DNA of 64,000 bases from Puccinellia tenuiflora (lineage: Eukaryota; Streptophyta; Magnoliopsida; Poales; Poaceae): positions 62,001 to 126,000 of the forward strand of contig QRDG01000418.1 in NCBI GenBank assembly GCA_012064385.1. The letters are read 5' to 3'. Position 1 is the stretch's first letter, and every line of letters starts with the position of its first letter. Both the position numbers and the translations under genes were made by a program. This document shows, one piece after another, positions 9,545-20,863 of the stretch. The notes beneath the pieces were generated by a model, which had not been told where the DNA came from, did no database searches, and saw nothing but the letters and a program-made list of their open reading frames with translations.

Positions 9545-10695
9545 CACTAGTGGAAAAAAGCCTTTAGTCCCGGGTCCAGAGGGTCCTTTAGTCCCGGTTG
9601 CGCAATCGGGACTAACGGCCCAAACCTTTAGTCTCGGTTGTGTTACGAACCGGGACTAAAGGGTCTCCACGTGGCCGCTGTCGAGCGTCCGGGGTCGGAG
9701 ACCCTTTAGTCCCGGTTGGTAATACCAACCGGGTCTGCACGCTGGGTTTTAGGGTTTAGGGGTTCTTTTACTGTTTTTCGTTTCAATTTTTTTCATTTAT
9801 TGTTTTCCATTTTAGTGTTACAGTTTTGCATTTAATTCGACAGTACTACATATATACAACAAATAAGAAACCATTACACAACATCGTCATAAATATAAGA
9901 TCAAAGTGTGACCTATTTCTTCGTCCTTGCAGTCGAACCTATTACATATATAGTACCATATATATATACAATATCTCTTACGATCCCTACTTGTAGGGAT
10001 GAAATTCTCCGTCTTTAGATATGAAATGTTCTAGTAAGAATACCGCCAACTCCTCTTTAATTGCTCGCACGCGTTCCTTTGGTAAAATAAATTGCATATA
10101 AAACAAATAAACTACCAAAGTGCATTACACAACTAACATAGAATTTGAGCAAAACTAACTTAGGCATTTCATCAAACACCTAGCGAGCAATACCAATGAA
10201 ATGAGGAGCAAAACTAGCAATGGGATGAACTCGAGCTCCGGGAGGATGAAGTTTCTAACCTATTACAACCTTTAGATAGATGGGGCGCCCTTAATGTTGA
10301 CAAATCGTGAAAAAAAATTGGATGAATTCGAGCTCGGGGAGGAGATAGAGGAGAAAAATGGTGATGAACTCGAGCTCCTCGGGCAGGAAGAAGGTGATAT
10401 AGTGAGAGTGGGCCTTTAGTCCCGGTTCGTACTACAAACCGGGACTAAAGGGTTCATCTTTAGTCCTGGTTTGTAATACGAACCGGGACTAAAGGGTTCT
10501 CACCTCGGGGGCTGCCGGCCGCAGACCTTTAGTCCTGGTTCGTAGCTGGAACCGGGACTAAAGGGTAGCTTCGAACCGGGACGAAAGCCGCAGCGGCGTC
10601 CTGGCAGTTTGAACCGGGACTAAAGGTCACATCTGTCCCGGTTCAAATTGTGACCGGGACAAAGTCTCGGACAAAAGCCTGTTTTTCTACCAGTG
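9545..10695. mobile_element. Non-autonomous CACTA (En/Spm) element
   Basis: The termini are CACTAGTGGAAAAAAGCC at 9545 and, inverted, a ...CTACCAGTG end at 10695. A perfect 3-bp target duplication GTT lies at 9542-9544 and 10696-10698. Both ends carry sub-terminal TTTAGTCCCGGTT motifs, mostly in head-to-head pairs that form short palindromes (9560-9735 and 10413-10660), the expected arrangement for transposase-binding sites. The 1151-bp element encodes no transposase but keeps a fragment of a CACTA ORF2 (9987-10082, minus strand), so it is a deletion derivative of an autonomous element. Confidence 0.9.
9987..10082 (-). pseudogene. Last exon of CACTA ORF2 (C-terminus after Ulp1 domain)
   Basis: The minus-strand frame reads ERVRAIKEELAVFLLEHF and ends in a stop at 9987-9989. 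The same C-terminal pattern (DRVRAIQEEIAGFL...) ends ORF2 of the large CACTA at 40173-40298, so this is the retained terminal exon. The catalytic part of the protease domain is gone. Confidence 0.8.
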
Positions 10696-10904
10696 GTTAG
10701 AGGAAGGAGAAGGCGGAGTTCTCTTCCTGAGACAGTTCGTCGGCCTCCTCTACAACGGCCTATTGCCTTTTTCGGGTATAAACATTGTTCATCGGAACAA
10801 ACTATGAAAATATACTACACGAGTCCATGTCCAAAGGAGTACGTACTATTTGCGCATTTTGTATTGTTCCTCATATGACGAACACTTTCTTGCTGATCAG
10901 GCGT

Positions 10905-10921
10905 GATACTTGTCTAGTTAT
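10905..10921. repeat. Left target-site duplication of LINE derivative
   Basis: GATACTTGTCTAGTTAT is repeated exactly at 12264-12280. A variable-length duplication such as 17 bp is characteristic of target-primed LINE or SINE insertion. Confidence 0.9.
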
Positions 10922-12263
10922 GAGTGTAAGTCCTAATAACTTGACGGGGCGACTCCCCCGCGTCCCCCCGCCTAGGGTTCCGCCCGGCCGCCGGCGGCGG
11001 CGCCGCCTTCCCTCCCACCCCTCCCCCCTCCCTCCCCAGCGCGTCCGTCGCCCCCCGTGGTGGCGGCGCGCTCCCCGGCCTCCCCCTCTCTCTGCCCCCG
11101 CCCCTGCTCTTCCCGTCGCCGCCGCCGGCAGAGGTCGCCGGGCGAGGCCCACGCGGCGCCGATGGCGGAGGCCTGCCCTTCCCCGCGCTCGAGTGGGTGG
11201 AGACGGGGCTCTCCCGCCTGGCGTCGGTGCAACTCGGGTGGCGGTGGCCCGACTCTGGCCGGACGGTGGCTTCATGATGGCGGCATTCTCCGGGCGGCGG
11301 GGCGGCGCAGCACGGCGACGACGGCACGCAGCGGGACAGCGCGGCTCCATGGCCCAGATCGGGGCCCTTGGGGTCTCATCTGGGTCGGACCGGGCCGGAC
11401 TGCAGCGTGATCTGCAGCGGTCTGCATAGGTAGAGGATGCAGGGGGCAGCGGCATGGCGGCCGTCCTGTTGTGGCGTGGCGGCGAGCTTCACGGGCCCGT
11501 TCCGGGCCCGGTCGGACCCTATTAGGACTGGTGTGCCCTTGCGGGGGCTTTACGGGCTCGTCGGGCCCGGCCGGACCTAACGGGGACTGGTGTGCTTTGT
11601 AGCCACGTCCGGTCGACTACCGTCTCTGGCGGTGGAGGTTGTTCCCTCCCGCTCGGCCGTGGTTCTGTTGACCCCAGTATCTACTCCTTGCTTCTGTCTT
11701 GCAGTCGTCGTGATGGTTACCGTGGTGAGACGACGATGGTGGCTTCGTTACTGTGGAGGCGCATGTTGGTGGGCGGTTAGTCAGGTGGTCTCGAGGCCTT
11801 GTCCTCGTGGGCTCCTATGCTACGGTCCGTCCGAGGAAGTGGATAGGGTTTTTCGGGAGAAATCCTTGCGGGCACGGCCGGCACCGACGCGGTGCCGCCT
11901 CTGGGTGGCATCATCCTTCCTGAAGGGTGTCGTGGCTACCCTTCGTCCTCTTCCCTCGAGGTGCCGGGGGAAATCCTAGGGCCAGTGCACTGGTCCGGGC
12001 AGCAGCGGACGCTCTCCTTCTTGAAGGTGCTGCTTGGTACTCGACGGTTCGGCGCTAGGAGTGTGGTGGTACTTCTTCGGAGGGCGCAACGGTCGCGGGT
12101 CACCGTCGTTTAGTCGATCCGCCTATGTCTCCATGTTTTTTCTTCTTTTCTGTTCTTTGAGTTTGTGTGTGCTGCTGCCCCAGCTTTATGGTGTTGCGTT
12201 TGTATCGCTAGATGTTTGGTGGTTGTGCTTTATTTATAAAGCGGGACGAAAGCCTGTTTCGAG
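10922..12263 (+). mobile_element. Non-autonomous LINE (5' and 3' UTR only)
   Basis: The segment lies exactly between 17-bp direct repeats. It opens with a very GC-rich leader (CCGCCTAGGG..., GCCGGCGGCGGCGCC) of the sort seen in grass LINE 5' regions and ends with TTTATAAAGCGGGACGAAAG and a short tail, which I recognise as a Triticeae LINE 3' end. No endonuclease or reverse transcriptase is encoded, so about 1.3 kb of UTR-like sequence has been mobilised in trans (inference). GC-rich ORFs on both strands at 10870-11455 are composition artefacts. A roughly 60-bp imperfect duplication is visible at 11487-11600. Confidence 0.75.
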
Positions 12264-12280
12264 GATACTTGTCTAGTTAT
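12264..12280. repeat. Right target-site duplication of LINE derivative
   Basis: Exact copy of 10905-10921. Confidence 0.9.
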
Positions 12281-12898
12281 ATGGCGAGAGCAAGGCCGGT
12301 GGGTGCCACATTATCTATTCACCTACTAATTCTACAAACTGACATGATCTCCTCATGAAAATTAATTTTTTGGACGATTATGCACAAATGATCTTACCCA
12401 CCGTGTAAAGTGATGTGTGCCATTAAAGCTCAACTTTTTTCTTACTACATACTTGTCCAAATGGTCATATTTTCAAGAACTATAGGAACTATACTAACGT
12501 CCCTACATGCAGTGGTAGTTCCAGAAAATCCATTCCCGTGGGGCCAATATCTACTTAATCTTTCATATTTTTGGGGGTGCATGACAGCATGAGCGCAAAT
12601 TTTTGAAAACGTGTGATGCTAGTTTTGTTTCAGATAAAATGCAAAAACTTTGTGTTTTGATTATTGATAGAAGAGAGGTTTAGTAGAAGTCCAGAGGCCT
12701 ACACTGGAGAAACAACTCAGCGCGCTCCTAGAAGCTAGTGATATTGAGCCGCGCCTCGTCAAAGGTGACTGCGTTGCTTACAGTTCCACCATGCCATGAG
12801 CATTATCAACGTAGATGTGCGAGAGGGCAAATCGGGGATCAAACTAGCACCAAACGCGTCTAGTGTTATTTACCTTTAGTTCGCGATGACTATATATT
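12281..12898. other. Unassigned spacer left of large CACTA
   Basis: Moderately AT-rich sequence with no recognised gene or element; it ends at the CACTA terminus at 12899. Confidence 0.5.
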
Positions 12899-13140
12899 CA
12901 CTAGTAGAAAAATGGTCTTTGGGAAAGACAGAAAAAGGCATTAAGCCCGGTTCCCATACAAACCGGGACCAATGCCTAGCATTGGTCCCGGTTCGAGTTG
13001 CCAGGAGCCCATGGAGTATTGGTCCCGGTTCGGTTGGGGACAGTAGTCCCGGTTCGTGGCACGAACCGGGACGAAAGCTGTCGCGGAGGCTTTGGTCCCG
13101 GTTCGTGGCACGAACCAGGACCAATGCCCCTCCCCTGCCT
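12899..13140. repeat. Left terminal and sub-terminal repeats of large CACTA
   Basis: After the CACTAGTAG terminus come GGTCCCGGTTCG and its complement in pairs, for example the palindromic TCCCGGTTCGTGGCACGAACC at about 13047-13070 and again near 13095. The motif is GGTCCCGGTT rather than the AGTCCCGGTT seen at the right end. Confidence 0.85.
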
Positions 13141-13434
13141 ATATGTACGTAACCCCCCCCCCCCCCTCTTCTCTCCTCTGTTATTTTTTTACTTGGATTG
13201 GTGGGAAGTGGGTGCTAGTTTTTTTTTTTTTTGCCACGCACAAGATGTGTTCGATGAAATGCCCGAACCACACTTAAGTTCACACAAAATAATATCCTCG
13301 ACCGAGGTTAGCAACTTTATCCTTTTCATCTATAATTGATACAGAAATATTGCATGTGTCGATGTACTGTGGTCATTTCAGTATTCAATATGTTATTCTA
13401 ATTGTATTTGATAACTTAATTATATGATATGCAG

Positions 13435-16400
13435 ATGGATGAACGGCAGCGATGGATGTACGGCGACCGACGCAGTTCTGATTTTATTGCAGGCCTGCAT
13501 AAATTTATCCATGTGGCTGAGGCAAACAAATATGATGGTTTTATGCCTTGTCCATGTGTGGACTGTCGGAACGTTAAGTAGCACTCTTCCTCGAGAACCC
13601 TTCAAGGCCACCTGCTTCGGAGAGGTTTCATGCCCAGCTATAATTGTTGGACCAAGCACGGAGAAAGAGAGGTTATGATGGAAGACAATGAAAAAAAAAG
13701 GATGATGAGAACTATCCTATGTTCCCTGAAGAATACGGTGATACTGCGATGGAAGACAATGAAGAAGAAGGAGGTGAAGAACAACGGGCGTCAGATGAGC
13801 CCGATGATGGTCTTGGTCGGGTCATTTCTGATGCAAAACGAGAATGTGATACAGAAAAGGAGAAGCTGAAGTTGGAGGCCATGCTAGAGGATCACAAAAA
13901 GTTGTTGTACCCAAATTGCGAAGATGGCAGCACAAAGCTCGGTACCACACTGGAATTGCTGAAATGGAAGGCAGAGACTGGTTTATCTGACAAGAGATTT
14001 GAGAAGTTATTGAAAATAATGAAGCCGAAGCTTCCAAAGGATAACGAATTGCCCGAGACTACGTACGAAGCAAAGAAGGCTATCTGCCCTCTAGGATTAG
14101 ATGTGCAGAAGATACATGCATGCATCAATGACTGCATCCTTTACCGCGGTGAGGAGTACGAGAATTTGGATGCATGTCCGGTATGCACTGCACTGCGGTA
14201 CAAGATCAGACAAGATGACCCTGGATGTTGAGGGCGATGACGAACCCCCCAGGAAGAGGATTCCAGCTAAGGTTATGTGGTATGCTCCTATAATACCACG
14301 GTTGAAACGTATGTTCAGAAACAAAGAGCATGACAGGTTGTTACGATGGCACAAAGAAGAGCGTAAGAAAGACGGGAAGTTGAGACACCCCGCCGATGGG
14401 TCGCAGTGGAGAAAATCGAGAGAGAGTTCTCGGACTTTGCAAGTGACGCAAGAAACTTATGGTTTGGTCTAAGTACAGACGGTATGAATCCTTTTGGGGA
14501 GCAGAGCTGCAGTCACAGCACCTGGTCCGTGAATCTATGTATCTACAACCTTCCTTCTTGGTTGTGCATGAAGCGAAAGTTCATTATGATGCCCGTTCTC
14601 ATCCAAGGCCCGAAGCAACCCGGCAACAACATTGATGTGTACCTAAGGCCATTAGTTGATGAACTTTTACAGTTGTGGGCCATACCAGGTGTACGTGTGT
14701 GGGATAAGCACAAACAGATGGAATTTGACCTACGAGCGTTGCTGTTCGTAACCATCAATGATTGGCCTGCTCTTAGTAACATTTCAGGACAGTCAAACAA
14801 GGGATACAACGCATGCATGCACTGTTTAGATAAGACTAAAGGTACATATTTGGAAAAATGTAAAAAGATCGTGTACCTGGGGTGTCGTCAATTTCTTCCA
14901 GGCAGTCATCCCGTAAGAAAGAAAGGCAAGCATTTCAAAGGTGAGACAGATCACCGGAAGAAGCCTAACCTCCCTGATGGTGATGCTATATTTGGTATGG
15001 TCAAGGACATAGAAGTAATCTTTGGAAAAGGTCCTGGCAGTCAATCTGTTCTGAAAGACGTCGCTACCGGACATGCGCCCATGTGGAAGAAGAAATCTAT
15101 ATTTTGGGAGCTACCCTATTGGAAAGTCCTAGAGGTACGGTCTTCAATCGACATGATGCACGTGACAAAGAATATTTGCGTGAACCTGCTAGGCTTCCTC
15201 GGCATGTATAGGAAGACAAAAGATACACCGGAAGCTCGGCATGTATGGGAAGACAAAAGATACACCGGAAGCAAGGGAGTACCAGCAGCGTATGAAAGAC
15301 CCAAACAACAAGCATACGGATAAAGGGCGTCATTACTTAAGCAGCTACGCTCTTACGAAAGCAGAGAAGGAAATATTTTTTGAATGCCTGAGCAGTATCA
15401 AGGTCCCGGCTGGCTTCTCGTCAAATATAAAGGGAATAATAAATATGGCAGATAAAAAATTCCAAAACCTGAAGTCTCATGATTGCCACGTGATTATGAC
15501 GCAGTTGCTTCCGATTGCATTGAGGGGGCTTCTATCGGAAAATGTTCGAGTACCCATTGTGAAGCTATGTGCATTTCTCAATGCAATATCTCAGAAGGTA
15601 ATCGATCAAGAAAGTATGACAAGGTTACAGAAGGATGTGGCCTAATGTCTTGTTAGTTTTGAGTTGGTGTTCCCCCCATCATTTTTCAATATTATGACGC
15701 ATCTCCTGGTTCACCTAGTCGACGAGATTGCAATTCTCGGTCCTGTATTTCTACACAATATGTTCCCCTTCGAGAGGTTCATGGGAGTCTTGAAAAATAT
15801 GTTCATAACTGTGCTAGGCCAGAAGGAAGCATCTCCAAAGGCTATGGAACAGAGGAGGTCATTGAGTTTTGTGTTGACTTTATTCCCGACATTAAGTCGA
15901 TTGGTCTTCCTGAATCGCGGCATGAGGGGAGACTTAGTGGAAAAGGCACGCTAGGAAAGAAAGCAATGATATGTAGGGACGAGCATTCTTTCACTCAAGC
16001 ACACTACACAGTTCTACAAAGTTCCACCTTCGTGGCTCCGTATATCGAGGTACACAAGAATATTGTATGCTCCAAAAACCCAGGGAAGCCTGACTCCTGG
16101 ATTAAACAAAAACACATGGAGACTTTCGGCAGTTGGTTGCGATTACATCTCATGAATGACACCGATGTTGGAGATCAACTCTACTTATTGGCCGCGTCAC
16201 CATCTTCGACTGTATTGACTTTCCAAGGGTACGAGATAAATGGTAATACATTTTACACGATCGCACAAGATAAAAAGAGTACCAACAAAACAGTGGTGTT
16301 CGCTTTGATGCAACAGACGAGAATGGACAAAAGTACACATACTATGGTTACATAGAGGAGATATGAGAACTTGACTATGGACCTACTTTTAAGCTCCCTT

Positions 16401-16691
16401 TGTTTCGGTGCAGTTGGGTCAACATGAATGGAGAAGGGGTAAAGGTAGACCAGCTGTACGGAATGACAACAGTGGATCTCAAGAATCTTGCGTACAGAGA
16501 CGAACCATTCGTCCTAGCCAATGATGTGGCTCAGGTTTTCTATGTGAAGCACATGAGCTCCAGATTGAAAAAAAAAAGAAAAGATATGGAAACAAATACA
16601 TCACACGATGAGCCAAAGCGTCACATAGTTCTTTCAGGAAAAAAAAAACATCGTGGGAGTCGAGGACAAGACAGACATGTCAGCAGACTAT
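13435..16691 (+). pseudogene. TNP2-like CACTA transposase, copy 1 (3'-truncated)
   Basis: TNP2 is the DDE transposase of plant CACTA elements. The ATG at 13435 follows an AG acceptor and opens a transposase-associated N-terminal domain (MDERQRWMYG, FMPCPCVDC) that hits a TAG at 13579. The acidic linker and 'LYPNCEDGSTKLGT' part run to 14231, followed by frame changes near 14215 and 14405. The transposase core has FGLSTDGMNPFG, WAIPGVRVWD and INDWPALSNISGQSNKG. DUF4218-like (LENVRVPIVKLC-type, PFERFMG) and DUF4216-like (VDLKNLAYRDEPFVLA) parts follow. A 35-bp internal duplication lies at about 15195-15265. The copy stops at the ambiguous base 16692. Confidence 0.88.
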
Positions 16692-16692
16692 N
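16692..16692. other. Single ambiguous base at TNP2 duplication junction
   Basis: The only N in the window stands exactly between the end of TNP2 copy 1 (matches 18904) and the start of copy 2 (matches 14414), which suggests an assembly join. Confidence 0.95.
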
Positions 16693-19006
16693 AATCGAGA
16701 GAGAGTTCTCGGACTTTGCAGGTGACGCAAGAAATTTATGGTTTGGTCTAAGTACAGACGGTATGAATCCTTTTGGGGAGCAGAGCTGCAGTCACAGCAC
16801 CTGGCCCGTGACTCTATGTATCTACAACCTTCCTCCTTGGTTGTGCATGAAGCGGAAGTTCATTATGATGCCCGTTCTCATCCAAGGCCCGAAGCAACCC
16901 GGCAACGACATTGATGTGTACCTAAGGCCATTAGTTGATGAACTTTTGCAGTTGTGGGCCATACCAGGTGTACGTGTGTGGGATGAGCACAAACAGATGG
17001 AATTTGACCTACGAGCGTTGCTGTTCGTAACCATCAATGATTGGCCTGCTCTTAGTAACATTTCAGGACAGTCAAACAAGGGATACAATGCATGCACGCA
17101 CTGTTTAGATAAGACTAAAGGTACATATTTGAAAAAATGTAAGAAGGTCGTGTACCTGGGGTGTCGTCAATTTCTTCCAGCCAATCATCCCGTAAGAAAG
17201 AAAGGCAAGCATTTCAAAGGTGAGGCAGATCACCGGAAGAAGCCTAACCTCCCTGATGGTGATGCTATATTTGGTATGGTCAAGGACATAGAAGTAATCT
17301 TTGGAAATGGTCCTGGCGGTCAATCTTCCGAAAGACGTCGTTACCGGACACGCCCCATGTGGAAGAAGAAATCTATATTTTGGGAGCTACCTTATTGAAA
17401 AGTCCTAGAGGTCCGGTCTTCAATCGACGTGATGCACGTGACAACGAATCTTTGCGTGAACCTGCTAGGCTTCCTCGGCGTGTATGGGAAGACAAAAGAT
17501 ACACCGGAAGCAAGGGAGGACCAGCAACGTATGAAAGACCCAAACAACAAGCATACGGATAAAGGGCGTCATTACTTAAGCAGCTACGCTCTTACGAAAG
17601 AATGCCAGAGCAGTATCAAGGTCCCGGCTGGCTTCTCGTCAAATATAAAGGGAATAATAAATATGGTAGATAAAAAATTCCAAAACCTGAAGTCTCATGA
17701 TTGCCACGTGATTATGACGCAGTTGCTTCGGATTGCATTGAGGGGCTTCTATCGGAAAATGTTCGAGTACCCATTATGAAGCTATGTGCATTTCTCAATG
17801 CAATATCTCAGAAGGTAATCGATCAAGAAAGTCTGACAGGGTTACAGAAGGATGTGGTCCAATGTCTTGTTAGTTTTGAGTTGGTGTTCCCCCCATCATT
17901 TTTCAATATTATGACGCATCTCCTGGTTCACCTAGTCGACGAGATTGCAATTCTCGGTCCTGTATTTCTACACAATATGTTCCCCTTCGAGAGGTTCATG
18001 AGAGTCTTGAAGAAATATATTCATAACCGTGCTAGGCCAGAAGGAAGCATCTCCAAAGGCTATGGAATAGAGGAGGTCATTGAGTTTTGTGTTGATTTAT
18101 TCCCGACATTAAGTCGATTGGTCTTCCTGAATCACGGCATGAGGGGAGAATTAGTGGAAAAGGCACGCTAGGAAAGAAAGCAATGATATGTAGGGACAGG
18201 CATTCTTTCACTCAAGCACACTACACAGTTCTACAAAGTTCCACCTTCATGGCTCCGTATATCGAGGTACACAAGAATATTGTACGCTCCAAAAAACCCA
18301 GGGAAGACTGACTCCTGGATTAAACAAAAACACATGGAGACTTTCGGCAGTTGATTGCGATTACATCTCATGAACGACACCGATGTTGGAGATCAACTCT
18401 ACTTATTGGCCGCGTCACCATCTTCGACTGTATTGACTTTCCAAGGGTACGAGATAAATGGTAATACATTTTACACGATCGCTCAAGATAAAAAGAGTAC
18501 CAACCAAAACAGTGTGTTCGCTTTGATGCAACAGACGAGAATGGACAAAAGGACACATACTATGGTTACATATAGGAGATATGGGAACTTGACTTTGGAC
18601 CTACTTTTAAGGTCCCTTTGTTTCGGTGCAGTTGGGTCAACATGAATGGAGAAGGCGTAAAGGTAGACCAGCTGTACGGAATGACAACAGTGGATCTCAA
18701 GAATCTTGCGTACAGAGACGAACCATTCGTCCTAGACAATGATGTGGCTCAGGTTTTCTATGTGAAGGACATGAGCTCCAGATCGAAAAAAAGAAAAGAT
18801 AAGGAAACAATACATCACACGATGAGCCAAAGCGTCACATAGTTCTTTCAGGAAAAAGAAACATCGTGGGAGTCGAGGACAAGACAGACATGTCAGCAGA
18901 CTATTATAAGTTTGATGAAATTCCGCCCTTCACAGTGAAAACTGACCCAAGCATCCCGTTACATAAAGAAGAAACTCCATGGTTACGGCCGAAGAAGCGA
19001 TCATAG
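16693..19006 (+). pseudogene. TNP2-like CACTA transposase, copy 2 (5'-truncated)
   Basis: 16693-18904 repeats 14414-16691 with scattered substitutions and indels. Unlike copy 1 it has no 35-bp internal duplication near 17480, and it lacks about 25 bases near 17600. It continues past the repeat to the natural C-terminus (YYKFDEIPPFTVK..., WLRPKKRS) with a TAG at 19004-19006. The N-terminal transposase-associated domain is absent. Frames are broken near 17330, 17400 and 18175. Together the copies contain all parts of one transposase, but neither is complete. Confidence 0.85.
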
Positions 19007-19296
19007 AGATCATGTCAAATGCATGAGTGTTCTCAAAACTTTTTATGTATGAGTGTTGTCAAATGCATTACACAATATATGTATGATCGAGTGTTCCCAA
19101 ATGCATTAAACCTTTTATGTAATTTGTATTCGGTCAATTATCTGAAGGATTTCTGTATAGAACAAAACACACGGTTTCACCTGCATACAGCCCAACGGTC
19201 GATTATCTGAAGGATTTCTGTATAGATCAGGGGAAATCTTCATCTTTAGTCCCGGTTGGTAGCTGGAACGGGACTAAAGGAGCGTTGATATGTTTG
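19007..19296. other. TNP2 downstream spacer with direct repeats
   Basis: A 30-base direct repeat (GGTC(A/G)ATTATCTGAAGGA...) lies at 19132-19161 and 19197-19226. 'GTCAAATGCAT'-type phrases recur at 19013-19110. One sub-terminal-type inverted pair TTTAGTCCCGGTT...GGGACTAAAGG lies at 19245-19280. Confidence 0.7.
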
Positions 19297-19592
19297 CCTT
19301 ATCTTCTGCTTCGATCCAACAGCTCACAAGGGCTCGAAAGAAACACACTCTGATCCAACGGCTCACAAGCGTTCGAAGGAAACACACGATCCGTGTGCAC
19401 ACAATCCAACATCTCACAAGCACTCGAAAGAAACACAATTCTGATCCAACGGCTCACAAGCGCTCGAAGGAAATACATGATCCGTGTGCTTCTTCCACCG
19501 CTTCCCGCCTTCGTCTTCCCGCAATTTCTCACTATATATGTAGGCTTGGCCGCCATTGCCATATCACATCTAAAATCATATCTGCAACCTCA
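19297..19592 (+). promoter_or_regulatory. Repeat-containing promoter of small accessory ORF 1
   Basis: About four alternating half-units of GATCCAAC(A/G)GCTCACAAGC with CTCGAA(A/G)GAAA(C/T)ACA lead to a TATA box, CTATATATG at 19532-19540, and a leader 'taggcttggccgcc...tatctgcaacctca'. The whole block is repeated almost verbatim at 20864-21336 in front of the second ORF. Confidence 0.75.
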
Positions 19593-19621
19593 GGTTTTTG
19601 ACTTAGGTGTTCTCGGCGACG

Positions 19622-19873
19622 ATGTCCATGTTAGACCAGAGGGGCGATATGCGGGACTGGGCTCCACCGGGCTGGCACTGGGAGGTGCTACCTTCCGGGA
19701 CACGCAGCTTGGTGAGGAATCCGGGTGACGTCGTCGACCTAGATCTTCTGTGGTGGCAGTCTCGTGGGCCACGCTCGGTGCAGAGGGAGCCGGCCCCCGA
19801 GGAGGAGGTACGTCGCCGTATTAGGGAGGAGTATGAGCACGTCCGTCGCTACATGTATCTATTGGATAGGTAG
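19622..19873 (+). CDS. Small CACTA accessory ORF 1 (83 aa, unknown function)
   Basis: The ATG at 19622 (MSMLDQRGDMRDWAPPGWHW) lies 89 bases after the TATA box and the frame ends TAG at 19871-19873. The product is 83 residues, Trp and Arg-rich at the start, with an acidic/arginine-rich probable helix at the end (EEEVRRRIREEYEHVRRY). No known domain, signal peptide or membrane segment is seen. I believe similar short proteins accompany CACTA elements in wheat, but this is memory, not a search. An earlier in-frame GTG at 19607 was not chosen because ATG is available. It may be truncated at the C-terminus. Confidence 0.5.
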   Translation: MSMLDQRGDMRDWAPPGWHWEVLPSGTRSLVRNPGDVVDLDLLWWQSRGPRSVQREPAPEEEVRRRIREEYEHVRRYMYLLDR

Positions 19874-20164
19874 TATGACAGTAGGTGGTCGTTTCTTCAG
19901 AGGGTTCCTTCTCACGTGAACTATGACCCTGTGAGGGTTCCTTCTCTTTGGATGCGCAGTGCCGGCGGCTCAGCACCCCGCGGCTCAGGAACCGGTCGAA
20001 GTTAGTTTCAGAGTCTGTGATCGCCATTGCAGTTCTCTTGTCTGTGATCGTAGTTTAGGTTACTACTTGCTTTTGAAAACTTGCGACCTAAAGTATCAAC
20101 TTCCGGAGATGTGTGTGATATTTATGCATATGTATTCACCTCTAATCTCAAACAAATAGATAGA
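19874..20164. other. Spacer after accessory ORF 1
   Basis: Contains a repeated 'gagggttccttctc' phrase (19897-19945). At 20139-20160 there is a short match (CACCTCTAATCTCAAA) to the 171-bp array at 22050-22560. No gene recognised. Confidence 0.5.
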
Positions 20165-20280
20165 AAAAATAAGGAGAAAAAATAAACAGAAAACATAAGA
20201 AAGAAAAAATAAACAGAAAACATAACAAAGAAAAAATAAACAGAAAACATAAGAAAGAAAAAATAAGAGAGAAAAAAACA
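20165..20280. repeat. 27-bp A-rich tandem repeat
   Basis: AATAAACAGAAAACATAA recurs at 20181, 20208 and 20235, a period of 27 bp, with degenerate edges; about four units. Confidence 0.85.
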
Positions 20281-20398
20281 AAAGCCCATTAGTACCGGTT
20301 GTAATATATAGGGTCATGTGGCTGATCCAACACTGGTTTTGCCCATCCGGAAGCTTGCGCATCCGTCTCGCGTCGTCGTGAGCAGCAAATCGACCTTC

Positions 20399-20498
20399 GA
20401 TCCAAGCAGCTGCAAGACTTCTCTGATGATCTAACGACCGTCCCAAAAAGTGTTGGGAATGTTGTAGATCATCAGAGCGCCTTGCAGCTGCTTGGATC
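20399..20498. repeat. Imperfect hairpin (34-35 bp arms, about 31-nt loop)
   Basis: The left arm 20399-20433 and right arm 20465-20498 are reverse complements over GATCCAAGCAGCTGCAAG (18 of 18) and TCTGATGATCTA, with a 3-4 base mismatch bubble between. The transcript could fold into a stem of about 32 pairs. No coding function is apparent. Confidence 0.8.
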
Positions 20499-20499
20499 C

Positions 20500-20860
20500 G
20501 ACCGAGGGCATGGCACTTCCACCACCACCACTCCCACCTACTCGGCAATTCATCATTGTGTCACCCTAATCCAGTGGTTGGATTCAACCTACCTGAGGCT
20601 TGTGTTTCAACATCGTCGTTGTGTTGTCCTTATTCACCGACCTACAGGAGGTGGCTCCAATGGCTTGGCCGACGAACAAGGACAAACACAATAATGGCAG
20701 GGAACATGCCAGCATGTAGGCTAAATCCAACCATTGGGTTCGGTGGCAAAGGTAGATGCTCGTTGTGTGCCGTTCGCTGCAGGGACGTCGCTATTTATAG
20801 GTGATTAGAAGGTGTACCTGTGGATGAGGTGGGAGTGCAGATCCAACAGCTCACAAGCCC
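20500..20860. other. Unassigned CACTA-internal spacer
   Basis: Short ORFs at 20482-20804 have no recognised motif. A GCTATTTATAGG box at about 20789 could be a weak TATA element. Short inverted words around 'ATCCAACCATTGG' and 'CCAGTGGTTGGAT' are present. Confidence 0.4.
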
Positions 20861-20863
20861 TCA

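Noticed and set aside
10785..11455. Overlapping long ORFs on both strands (up to 214 codons)
   Set aside because: Extreme GC content keeps all frames open; the text is low-complexity Arg/Pro/Ala and lies in the LINE leader.
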